Below, one piece after another: positions 33,154 to 40,529 of a stretch of DNA of 64,000 bases (position 1 is its first letter; the number at the start of each line of letters is the position of its first letter). Where the stretch lies: the NCBI RefSeq assembly GCF_014656135.1, contig NZ_BNBV01000026.1, positions 20,322 to 84,321 of the forward strand, written 5' to 3'. Origin of the DNA: Streptomyces thermodiastaticus. GTDB taxonomy: Bacteria > Actinomycetota > Actinomycetes > Streptomycetales > Streptomycetaceae. A program made the translations under genes and the position numbers. The notes below the pieces were generated by a model. The model was not told where the DNA came from, did not search any database, and worked only from the letters and a program-made list of their open reading frames with translations.

Positions 33154-33213
33154 GGCGGTGATGCGGTGGCGGTCGTCCGGTGGCCGGAACCCGACCGGAG
33201 CACGCCCGTGGGG

Positions 33214-35832
33214 TCAGCCCGTGGTCATGCGCTGCTCCACGTCCGGGTGCTGCTTCAGCCAGGCGGTGACCGCCTCGTCCTCGTGGCCCTGACCGCGCGC
33301 GTTGATCTCGCTCTCCAGGCTGCCCAGCTCCTCCTCGCTCATCCGGAAGTTCTTGATCCACCGGGTGAGCTGCGGGTACTGCTCGGGGAACGCCTTGCTG
33401 GAGACGGTCCGGATGGTGTTGCCCTCGCCGAACAGCTTCTTGTCGTCCGTCAGCTTGGTCAGGTCGTAGCGGCTGTACGCCCAGTGCGGCGACCACAGCA
33501 CCACGGCCACGGGCTGGTGCTTGGCGTAGGCGCGCTTCAGCTCGGCGAGCATGGCGGGGGTGGAGCCGTCGACGACCTTGTACTCCTCGTCCAGGCCGTA
33601 GCCGGGCAGGACCTTGGTCTTCAGCAGGTTCATCTCACCGGTGCCGGCCTCGATGCCGATGATCTTCCCGCCGAACAGGTCCGACTTGCCCTTGAGGTCC
33701 TCCAGGGACTTCACGTCCTTGACGTAGGACGGCACGGCGATCTCCAGCGAGGTGGGCTGGTACCAGGTCCCGAGGTCGGTGAGCCGGTCCTTGTTCTTGT
33801 CCCAGTAGTTGCTCTGCGCATACGGCAGCCACGCGTCGAAGTTGAGGTCGATGTCCCCGCCGGCCAGGCCGGTGTAGACGGGGCCGACGTCCATCTGCTT
33901 CAGGTTCAGCCGGTAGCCGCGGCGCTCCAGCACGGCCTTCCACAGGTGGGTGACGGCGATGTCCTCGTCCCAGGGGAACCAGGCCACGTTCAGTGCGCGC
34001 TCGGCCTCGGCCGGCGCGGCGGTGGAGCCGCCGGAGACCGGGGCCAGCTTGTCGACCATGCCGGGGTTGTCCTTCAGCCAGGTGCGCACGGCCTCCTGCT
34101 GACGGCCCTTGCCGGCCTTGTTGATCTCCGCCTCCAAGCTGGTGAGCTGCTTCTCGTCCAGCTTGAAGTTCTTCAGCCAGCCGGCCACGACCGGGTCGTC
34201 GCCGGCGAAGCCCTTGCGGGCCAGGGTGTGCACGGCGTCGCCCTTGCCCCAGGCGCCCTTGGGGTCCTTCAGCTTCTTCAGCTGGTAGTCGCTGTAGGCC
34301 CAGTGCGGCGACCAGAGGGTGACGACGATCGGTTCCTTCTTGCTGTAGGCGCGCTTGAGCTCGGCCAGCATCGCCGGCGTGGAGCTGTCGACGACCTTGT
34401 ACCCCTCGTCCAGGCCGTAGTCCTTCAGCACCTTGCTCTTGAGCAGGGCCATCTCGCCGGCGCTGGACTCGATACCGGTGATCCTCCCGCCGAACAGGGA
34501 GGCCTTGCCCTTGAGGTCCTCCAGGGAGTCGACGTCCTTCATGTAGGCCGGGACGGTCAGTTCCAGGGAGGTCGGGCCGTACCAGGAGCCGAGGTCGTCG
34601 AGCTGATCGCCGTACTTCTTCCAGTACTGGGCGTGGGTGGTCGGCAGCCAGGAGTCGGTCTCGAAGTCGATGCTGCCCTGGGCGAGCGCGGTGTACAGCG
34701 GGCCGGCGTCGAACTGCCGGGCGTCGACCTGGTAGCCGCGCCGTTCGAGGATCTCCTTCCACAGGAAGGTGGAGGCCACGCCCTCGTCCCAGGGGATGTA
34801 GCCGATGCTGATCTTCTTGCCCTTGCCGACGTCCTGCCCGCCGGAGGCGGTCGTGGCCGAGCCGCCACCGCCGCCGAACAGGCCCATGCCGCCGGCGACC
34901 AGCGCGAGGACGACGACACCGATCACGGCGACCTGCGGCCGCAGCCGGTAGGACCAGATCTTCATGCGCTTCAGCGCCTGCGCCTTGGCGGCGACGCGGC
35001 GGCCGAGCGGGGAGACCTGGTCGCCCAGGGCGCCGGTCATGCGGTCCAGGTAGATCGCGAGGATCACGATGGCGACGCCCGCCTCGGAGCCGAGGCCGAC
35101 GTCGAGCTGGCCGATGGCCTCGTTGACGTCGCCGCCCAGGCCGCCGGTGCCGACCATGCCGGCGATCGCGGCCATGGACAGACCGAGCATGATCACCTGG
35201 TTGACGCCGGCCATGACGGTGGGCAGCGCCAGCGGCAGCTGGACCCGCAGCAGGGCGTTGCGGGGCGTGGTGCCGAACGCCTCGGCGGCCTCCACCAGCT
35301 CCCGGTCGACCTGCCGGATGCCCAGCTCGGTCATGCGCACACCGGGCGCGAGCGCGAAGATCAGCGTGGCGACGATGCCTGCGGAGGCGCCGGTGCCGAA
35401 GAACAGGATGGCCGGGATGAGGTAGATCATCGCCGGCAGCGTCTGCATGAAGTCCAGGATCGGCCGGACCACGGTGCTGACCCGGCTGGAGCGGGCCGCC
35501 CAGATGCCGACCGGCACCGAGATCACCAGCGCGATGATCGTGGCGACCAGGACGAGCGACAGGGTGACCATCGCGTCCGACCACAGCTCCATGGAGTCGA
35601 TGAACGCGAACCCCACGAAGGACAGCACACCGGCGAGCACCCCGCGCAGCCACCAGGCGAGCACGGCGAAGATGCCGGCGAGCAGCAGCGGCTCGGGTGC
35701 CTGCAGGACGGCGTCGATACCGTCGTAGGCGCCGGTGAAGACGGTCTTGAAGAAGTCGAACAGCCAGGACACGTGGTCCAGCAGCCAGTCGACGGCGGTG
35801 TTGACCCAGTCGCCGAGCGGGATCCTAGGCAT
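33214..35832 (-). CDS. Glycine betaine/proline ABC permease fused to two substrate-binding domains
   Basis: 872 residues. The permease half (1-about 310) has ProW-type membrane helices and the EAA loop (ELVEAAEAFGTTPRNALL). A further helix near 305-330 precedes two tandem ProX/OpuAC receptor domains, about 340-600 and 625-870. Each has SIGYIPWDEG or NVAWFPWDED at the start, then TSLELTVPAYMKDV or TSLEIAVPSYVKDV and TLWSPHWAYS or VLWSPHWAYS (the aromatic cage for quaternary ammonium). The two receptors differ enough to be diverged duplicates. The product takes up compatible solutes. It overlaps the ATPase gene by 8 nt, so a functional importer is a dimer of this fusion with that ATPase. Confidence 0.95.
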   Translation of the reverse strand: MPRIPLGDWVNTAVDWLLDHVSWLFDFFKTVFTGAYDGIDAVLQAPEPLLLAGIFAVLAWWLRGVLAGVLSFVGFAFIDSMELWSDAMVTLSLVLVATIIALVISVPVGIWAARSSRVSTVVRPILDFMQTLPAMIYLIPAILFFGTGASAGIVATLIFALAPGVRMTELGIRQVDRELVEAAEAFGTTPRNALLRVQLPLALPTVMAGVNQVIMLGLSMAAIAGMVGTGGLGGDVNEAIGQLDVGLGSEAGVAIVILAIYLDRMTGALGDQVSPLGRRVAAKAQALKRMKIWSYRLRPQVAVIGVVVLALVAGGMGLFGGGGGSATTASGGQDVGKGKKISIGYIPWDEGVASTFLWKEILERRGYQVDARQFDAGPLYTALAQGSIDFETDSWLPTTHAQYWKKYGDQLDDLGSWYGPTSLELTVPAYMKDVDSLEDLKGKASLFGGRITGIESSAGEMALLKSKVLKDYGLDEGYKVVDSSTPAMLAELKRAYSKKEPIVVTLWSPHWAYSDYQLKKLKDPKGAWGKGDAVHTLARKGFAGDDPVVAGWLKNFKLDEKQLTSLEAEINKAGKGRQQEAVRTWLKDNPGMVDKLAPVSGGSTAAPAEAERALNVAWFPWDEDIAVTHLWKAVLERRGYRLNLKQMDVGPVYTGLAGGDIDLNFDAWLPYAQSNYWDKNKDRLTDLGTWYQPTSLEIAVPSYVKDVKSLEDLKGKSDLFGGKIIGIEAGTGEMNLLKTKVLPGYGLDEEYKVVDGSTPAMLAELKRAYAKHQPVAVVLWSPHWAYSRYDLTKLTDDKKLFGEGNTIRTVSSKAFPEQYPQLTRWIKNFRMSEEELGSLESEINARGQGHEDEAVTAWLKQHPDVEQRMTTG

Positions 35833-36916
35833 GGGCGACCTCCTTCTCGCCGCCCTTGTCCCGCCGGGCGTCGCAGGCGGCGGGCGTGCCGGCCGGCTCG
35901 TCGCCGAGGAAGCCGAGCAGCCGCTGCCGCGGGACGACCCCGACGACGCTGCGGTCGGGGCCGACGACAGCGACGGGGTGGCTGAGCCGGGCGCAGATCG
36001 CGCACAGTTCGGCGAACGGCGTGTCGGGCGTCGCGGTCTCGCAGCCGCAGTCGGCCTCGTCGCCGCGCACGTCGCGGTCCATGACCGCCTCCGCGGTCAG
36101 CACCCGGGAGCGGTCGACGTCCTGGGTGAAGGAGGCGACGTAGTCGTTGGCCGGGCGCAGCAGGATGTCCTCGGCGGTGCCGGTCTGCACGATGCGGCCG
36201 TCGCGCATGACGGCGATGCGGTCGCCCAGACGCATGGCCTCGTTGAGGTCGTGCGTGATGAACACGATGGTCTTTTTGAGGGTCTTCTGCAGCTGGAGCA
36301 GCTGGTCCTGCATGTCACGGCGGATCAGCGGGTCCAGGGCGCTGAAGGACTCGTCCATCAGCAGCAGGTCCGCGTCGGTGGCCAGGGCGCGGGCCAGGCC
36401 GACGCGCTGCTGCATGCCGCCGGACAGCTCGTCGGGCCAGGACTTCTCCCAGCCGGCCAGGCCGCACAGGGCGAGCGCCTCGTCGGCGCGGCGTTCGCGC
36501 TCGGCGCGGGGCACGCCCTGCACTTCCAGGCCGTAGGCGGCGTTGTCGCGGACGCTGCGGTGCGGGAAGAGCGCGAAGTGCTGGAACACCATGCTGATCT
36601 TCTGGGAGCGGACCGTGCGCAGCTCGCGGTCGGTGAGCGCGGTCAGGTCCTGCCCGGCGAACCGGACGTGGCCGGCGGTGGGCACGAGCAGCCCGTTGAG
36701 CATGCGCAGCAGGGTCGACTTGCCGGAGCCGGACAGCCCCATCACGACGAAGATCTGGCCGGGGTCCACGGTGAACGAGGCGTCGATCACGGCAGCCGTG
36801 GTGCCGTCGGCGCGCAGATCGTCGCGGTCGGCTCCCTGCCGCAGCTTCTCGACCGCCTCGTCCGGTCGTCTGCCGAACACCTTGAACAGGTGCTCGGCTT
36901 CTAGCAACGGTGACAC
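35825..36916 (-). CDS. Glycine betaine/proline ABC transporter ATPase with CBS region
   Basis: 363 residues of the ProV/OpuAA type. Walker A is GLSGSGKSTLLRMLNG, signature LSGGMQQRVGLARALA, Walker B DLLLMDESFSALDPL, and H-loop VFITHDLNEAMRL. After about residue 260 a CBS-like region (AELCAICARLSHPVAVV, RSVVGVVPRQRLLG) could sense ionic strength, as in OpuA. GTG 36916 with AGAGGT upstream. The cysteine-rich stretch DEADCGCETATPD is an odd insert in the CBS region. It is the first gene of the operon. Confidence 0.94.
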   Translation of the reverse strand: MSPLLEAEHLFKVFGRRPDEAVEKLRQGADRDDLRADGTTAAVIDASFTVDPGQIFVVMGLSGSGKSTLLRMLNGLLVPTAGHVRFAGQDLTALTDRELRTVRSQKISMVFQHFALFPHRSVRDNAAYGLEVQGVPRAERERRADEALALCGLAGWEKSWPDELSGGMQQRVGLARALATDADLLLMDESFSALDPLIRRDMQDQLLQLQKTLKKTIVFITHDLNEAMRLGDRIAVMRDGRIVQTGTAEDILLRPANDYVASFTQDVDRSRVLTAEAVMDRDVRGDEADCGCETATPDTPFAELCAICARLSHPVAVVGPDRSVVGVVPRQRLLGFLGDEPAGTPAACDARRDKGGEKEVAHA

Positions 36917-37501
36917 ACGTACCTCTCACCTAGGGAACAAGGACACGACGACGCGAAGGCTGGGTAACAGTTGAATTACGCAACCACTCTCGGTCGTCGC
37001 CGCGCCTGCCCAACCGCATTCGACGCAAACGCGAAGGTGGTCCACCTCACATGTTTTCGGCCATGCAGGCGCCGACCGGCCATCACAGGGGTACCGTGCG
37101 CCACTCTTCCTGTCACTCAGAGTGACGAGCTTCGCACGTGCCGACGGATGCGCCGGTCGTCCATCCCGTACATCCGCGGTGCTGAGACGAGCTGCCGCGC
37201 CTCCTTCGCGCCGCGTCGCACGAGCACGGCGGTCACGGTGTGCACCTCGTGCCACGCGTGCGGACGTCCGACGTCCGCGGCGTCGGGGACGACCGCCGGC
37301 GCGCCGGCGGCGGCCTGCGCCGCCTCGCCGCCCTCGGCCGGGGCACGCGCCCATGGGACCACAGGTCCGCGTGGATGTCCGCCATGAACCGAAGGCGAGG
37401 CGCTCCTGCGGGGCTCGGCAGGGACCCGACATGGCCTTGGGGGAGACGGCGCGCAGTTCGTCGCGCACGAGCCCCGCCCCCGGCGATGGCATGCTGGGCG
37501 C
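36917..37501. other. 585-nt region upstream of the betaine operon
   Basis: Divergent between proV (minus) and the exonuclease gene (plus). The first 100 nt are less GC-rich (GCGTAATTCAACTGTTACCC on the minus strand near 36985-36966), fitting a promoter of the importer. GTCACTC-A-GAGTGAC at 37112-37126 is a perfect 15-nt palindrome. From 37117 to 37362 a small minus-strand frame is open (listed separately, weak). Nothing else is seen. Confidence 0.5.
37117..37362 (-). CDS. Possible small protein of unknown function
   Basis: A weak call. From GTG 37362 the frame gives 81 residues with strong third-position GC bias, ending HTVTAVLVRRGAKEARQLVS, then APRMYGMDDRRIRRHVRSSSL. The C-terminal half looks like real protein, with a basic, arginine-rich end. 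No ribosome site is clear, and competing frames in the first half (one beginning MADIHADLWSHGR at 37385) are equally GC-biased, so it may be a gene with a shifted frame. I recognise no family. Confidence 0.25.
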   Translation of the reverse strand: MVPWARAPAEGGEAAQAAAGAPAVVPDAADVGRPHAWHEVHTVTAVLVRRGAKEARQLVSAPRMYGMDDRRIRRHVRSSSL

Positions 37502-38431
37502 ATGTCGACGCGCCCCGCAAAGAGCCTGCTCCTTGACACTCCGTCGCTGTACTTCCGCGCCTACTTCGGTGTCCCCGAGTCGGTCAGGGCGCCCGACGGC
37601 ACGCCGGTGAACGCCGTGCGCGGGCTGCTCGACTTCATCGACCGGCTGGTCAGGGACCACCGGCCCGACCGGCTGGTGGCCTGCATGGACGCCGACTGGA
37701 GGCCGCGGTGGCGGGTGGAGCTGATCCCCTCCTACAAGGCGCACCGCGTCGCCGAGGAGCATCCGGAGGGGCCCGACACGGAGGAGGTGCCCGACACACT
37801 GTCCCCGCAGGTCCCGGTGATCGAGGCGGTGCTGGACGCCATCGGCATCGCCCGGGTGGGGGTCGCGGGGTACGAGGCGGACGACGTGATCGGCAGCTAC
37901 GCCGCGCGGGCGGCGGGACCGGTCGACATCGTCACCGGCGACCGGGACCTGTACCAGCTGGTGGACGACGCCCGCCGGGTGCGCGTGCTGTACCCCGTCA
38001 AGGGGGTGGGCACGCTGCAGATCACCGACGACGCGGTGCTGCGCGCCAAGTATGGGGTGGACGGCGGTGGGTACGCGGACCTGGCGCTGCTGCGCGGCGA
38101 CCCGAGCGACGGGCTGCCGGGCGTGCCCGGCATCGGGGAGAAGACCGCGGCCAGGCTGCTGGAGCGCTTCGGCGACCTGGCCGGGATCATGGCGGCCGTC
38201 GAGGACCCGGGGTCGGGGCTGACGCCGTCGCAGCGCAAGCGGCTGGCCGAGGCGCGGCCCTATCTCGCGGTGGCGCCGAAGGTCGTGCGGGTCGCCACCG
38301 ACGTGCCCCTGCCGGCGGTGGACACCGGGCTGCCGCGCAGCCCGCGCGACCCGGCGGCGCTGGAGGCGCTGGCCTCCCGCTGGAATCTGGGCGGCTCCCT
38401 GCAACGGCTGCTGGACACGCTGGCGGGGTGA
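37502..38431 (+). CDS. 5'-3' exonuclease (FEN superfamily, polymerase-free)
   Basis: 309-residue nuclease of the T5 exonuclease/Pol I N-terminal domain class, removing 5' flaps or primers. LLLDTPSLYFRAYFGVP, LVACMDADWRPRWRVEL, GVAGYEADDVIGSYA and DIVTGDRDLYQLVDD supply the acidic metal-binding residues. DGLPGVPGIGEKTAARLLERFG is the H3TH DNA-binding motif. No polymerase domain is attached, so it is a stand-alone FEN enzyme, as in many actinomycetes that also carry Pol I. It starts 36 codons from a palindromic site and is monocistronic. Confidence 0.94.
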   Translation: MSTRPAKSLLLDTPSLYFRAYFGVPESVRAPDGTPVNAVRGLLDFIDRLVRDHRPDRLVACMDADWRPRWRVELIPSYKAHRVAEEHPEGPDTEEVPDTLSPQVPVIEAVLDAIGIARVGVAGYEADDVIGSYAARAAGPVDIVTGDRDLYQLVDDARRVRVLYPVKGVGTLQITDDAVLRAKYGVDGGGYADLALLRGDPSDGLPGVPGIGEKTAARLLERFGDLAGIMAAVEDPGSGLTPSQRKRLAEARPYLAVAPKVVRVATDVPLPAVDTGLPRSPRDPAALEALASRWNLGGSLQRLLDTLAG

Positions 38432-38508
38432 CCGTTCCGGCGAGCGGTCACGGCGCGCGCGGCGGTTCGTTTCCGGAACATCACACGTGCACAGCAGGCG
38501 GATGCTAA

Positions 38509-38524
38509 CTTAGGTAAGCCTAAG
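38509..38524 (+). promoter_or_regulatory. Iron box (DmdR/IdeR type) upstream of the SIP gene
   Basis: CTTAGGTAAGCCTAAG is a near-perfect inverted repeat with 6-bp arms in an AT-rich pocket, 22 nt before the SIP ATG. It matches the DtxR/IdeR/DmdR operator class (TTAGGTTAGGCT-type). Iron-responsive repression of the SIP gene is expected. Confidence 0.85.
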
Positions 38525-38545
38525 CAAGGTGAACGGGAGGCCGTC

Positions 38546-39391
38546 ATGGCAGAAGGTCCGGCGCGCAAGCCGCGCAAGACCCACACCGGTCGGGTGATCC
38601 GCACCGAGCGGCTCACGCCGCACATGCAGCGGGTCGTGCTCGGCGGCGAGGGGCTGGCCGGCTTCTCGGCGGACACCTGCACCGACCACTATGTGAAGCT
38701 GCTGTTCCCGGCCGAGGGCGTCACCTATCCCGAGCCGTTCGACATCGAGCGCATCCGCGCCGAGTTCCCGCGCGCACAGTGGCCGGTGACCCGGACCTAC
38801 ACCGTGCGCGACTGGGACGCGGAACACCGGGAGCTGACCCTGGACTTCGTACTCCACGGCGACGAGGGCCTGGCCGGCCGCTGGGCGGTGCGGGCGCGGC
38901 CGGGCGACACCCTCCGCTTCCTGGGGCCCGGCGGTGCCTACGCCCCCGACGCGAGCGCCGACTGGCATCTGCTCGCCGGTGACGAGAGCGCCCTGCCCGC
39001 GATCGCCCGGTCCGTGGAGGCGCTGCCCGAGGGCGCCGTGGCCCACGCGTTCGTGGAGGTCGCCGGTCCCGAGGAGGAGCAGAAGATCGACTCCTCCGTC
39101 CAGGTGACCTGGCTGCACCGCGGCACCCGGCCCGTCGGCGAGGCGCTGATCGAGGCCGTCCGCGGTCTGGAGTTCCCCGAGGGCCGGGTGCACGCGTTCG
39201 TGCACGGCGAGGCCGGCTGCGTCAAGGAGCTGCGCCGGCTGCTGCGCGTGGAGCACGCGATCCCGCGTGAGCGGTTGTCGATCTCCGGGTACTGGCGCCT
39301 GGGCCACGACGAGGACGGCTGGCAGGCCTCCAAGCGGGAGTGGAACGCCCGGATCGAGGCCGAGCAGGAGGGCGCGGCACCGGCCGCGTGA
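38546..39391 (+). CDS. Siderophore-interacting protein (flavin ferric-siderophore reductase, SIP family)
   Basis: 281 residues. The N-terminal FAD-binding domain holds VTRTYTVRDWD (the RxYT flavin motif) and RFLGPGGAYAP. The C-terminal SIP domain includes HLLAGDESALPAIARSVEALP, HAFVHGEAGCVKELRR and SISGYWRLGHDEDGW. It should reduce ferric siderophores in the cytoplasm with NAD(P)H to release iron. ATG 38546 follows GGGAGG. The iron box just upstream gives direct regulatory support. Monocistronic, no siderophore genes adjacent. Confidence 0.95.
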   Translation: MAEGPARKPRKTHTGRVIRTERLTPHMQRVVLGGEGLAGFSADTCTDHYVKLLFPAEGVTYPEPFDIERIRAEFPRAQWPVTRTYTVRDWDAEHRELTLDFVLHGDEGLAGRWAVRARPGDTLRFLGPGGAYAPDASADWHLLAGDESALPAIARSVEALPEGAVAHAFVEVAGPEEEQKIDSSVQVTWLHRGTRPVGEALIEAVRGLEFPEGRVHAFVHGEAGCVKELRRLLRVEHAIPRERLSISGYWRLGHDEDGWQASKREWNARIEAEQEGAAPAA

Positions 39392-39497
39392 GGACGGTGC
39401 CCGGGGCCGCGCCGTGCGGTGCGGCTCGCGCCACCGGCGGCCGTCGCGCGTGCCGTGTGTGCGGGGTGCCGGCGGCCCGGGCCGTAGGCTGCACGGC

Positions 39498-40451
39498 GTG
39501 AGACGCAGGACCCCGCCCCCGCCCGCTCCCCTGCCCCAGCGCCGCGGGGTGGACCCGGTGCGGGTGCGGCTGCCCGCGAGCGGGCCGTGGGCCACCGTGC
39601 GGGAGCACCTGGTGGAGCGGCTGTCGGGAGCCGCGCCGGGAGCGGTGGAGGCGATGTTCCGGGCCGGGGAGGTCGTCGGGGCGGACGGGCGGCCGGTCGC
39701 GCCCGACGCGCCGTTCGAACCGGGGATGTTCGTGTGGTTCCACCGGGAGCTGCCCGAGGAGGTCCCGGTGCCCTTCCCGCTGCATGTCGTCCACCGCGAC
39801 GAGCACATCGTGGTGGCGGACAAGCCGCACTTCCTCGCCACCACGCCGCGCGGCACCCATGTCGCCGAGACCGCGCTGGCGCGGCTGCGCCGCGAGCTGG
39901 GTCTGCCCACGCTCAGTGCCGCGCACCGCCTGGACCGGCTCACCGCGGGACTGGTGCTGTTCACGGTGCGCCCGGAGGAACGCGGCCGCTACCAGACGCT
40001 CTTCCGCGACCGGCGGGTGCGCAAGGAGTACGAGGCCGTCGCCCCGTACGATCCGCGGCTCGCGCTGCCGCGCACGGTGCGCAGCCGGATCGTGAAGGAA
40101 CGCGGCGTGCCGGCCGCGCGGGAGGTGCCGGGCGAGCCGAACGCCGTCACCCGGGTCGGCCTCGTCGAGCACCGCGCGGCCGATGGTCTCGCACGCTACC
40201 GGCTGGTCCCCGAGACCGGGCAGACCCACCAGCTCAGGGTGCACATGAGCGCCCTGGGGGTGCCGATCCTCGGTGATCCGCTGTACCCGGTGGTGACCGG
40301 TCCCGTCCCGGCCGGTGACTTCCGGCGCCCGCTGCAGCTGCTGGCCAGGACCCTGGAGTTCACCGACCCGGTCACGGGGGCGGAGCACCGGTTCCGCAGC
40401 CGCCGGGTGCTGGGGGCCTGGGTCGACCCGCGGGAGTGGGCGGGACGGTGA
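39498..40451 (+). CDS. RluA-type RNA pseudouridine synthase
   Basis: 317 residues. An N-terminal S4-like RNA-binding segment (VRVRLPASGPWATVREHLVERL) precedes the catalytic domain. HVVHRDEHIVVADKPHFLATTPRG opens it, and SAAHRLDRLTAGLVLFTV holds the catalytic Asp in HRLD. RLVPETGQTHQLRVHMSALG is the conserved RxxPxTGRTHQxR-like motif. It isomerises uridine in rRNA or tRNA. GTG 39498 fits best; the long upstream open frame overlaps the SIP gene. The first 18 residues are Pro/Arg-rich. Target RNA unknown. Confidence 0.92.
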   Translation: MRRRTPPPPAPLPQRRGVDPVRVRLPASGPWATVREHLVERLSGAAPGAVEAMFRAGEVVGADGRPVAPDAPFEPGMFVWFHRELPEEVPVPFPLHVVHRDEHIVVADKPHFLATTPRGTHVAETALARLRRELGLPTLSAAHRLDRLTAGLVLFTVRPEERGRYQTLFRDRRVRKEYEAVAPYDPRLALPRTVRSRIVKERGVPAAREVPGEPNAVTRVGLVEHRAADGLARYRLVPETGQTHQLRVHMSALGVPILGDPLYPVVTGPVPAGDFRRPLQLLARTLEFTDPVTGAEHRFRSRRVLGAWVDPREWAGR

Positions 40452-40465
40452 CCGCGGCGGGCAGC

Positions 40466-40508
40466 GGGGGCGTGCCCGGGCGCGTCGGACGCGCACCGTC
40501 ACGCCCCC
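40466..40508. terminator. Bidirectional terminator between convergent genes
   Basis: A compound hairpin: 9-bp outer stem (40466-40474 with 40500-40508) and 6-bp inner stem (40480-40485 with 40489-40494). It ends the pseudouridine synthase gene (plus) and the helicase gene (minus). Confidence 0.65.
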
Positions 40509-40529
40509 TGCAGCAGGTGCCGGGCGGGG

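Noticed and set aside
33100..35985. 961-codon plus-strand open frame over the betaine transporter fusion
   Set aside because: Shadow frame; repeats seen in its translation only mirror the two receptor domains.
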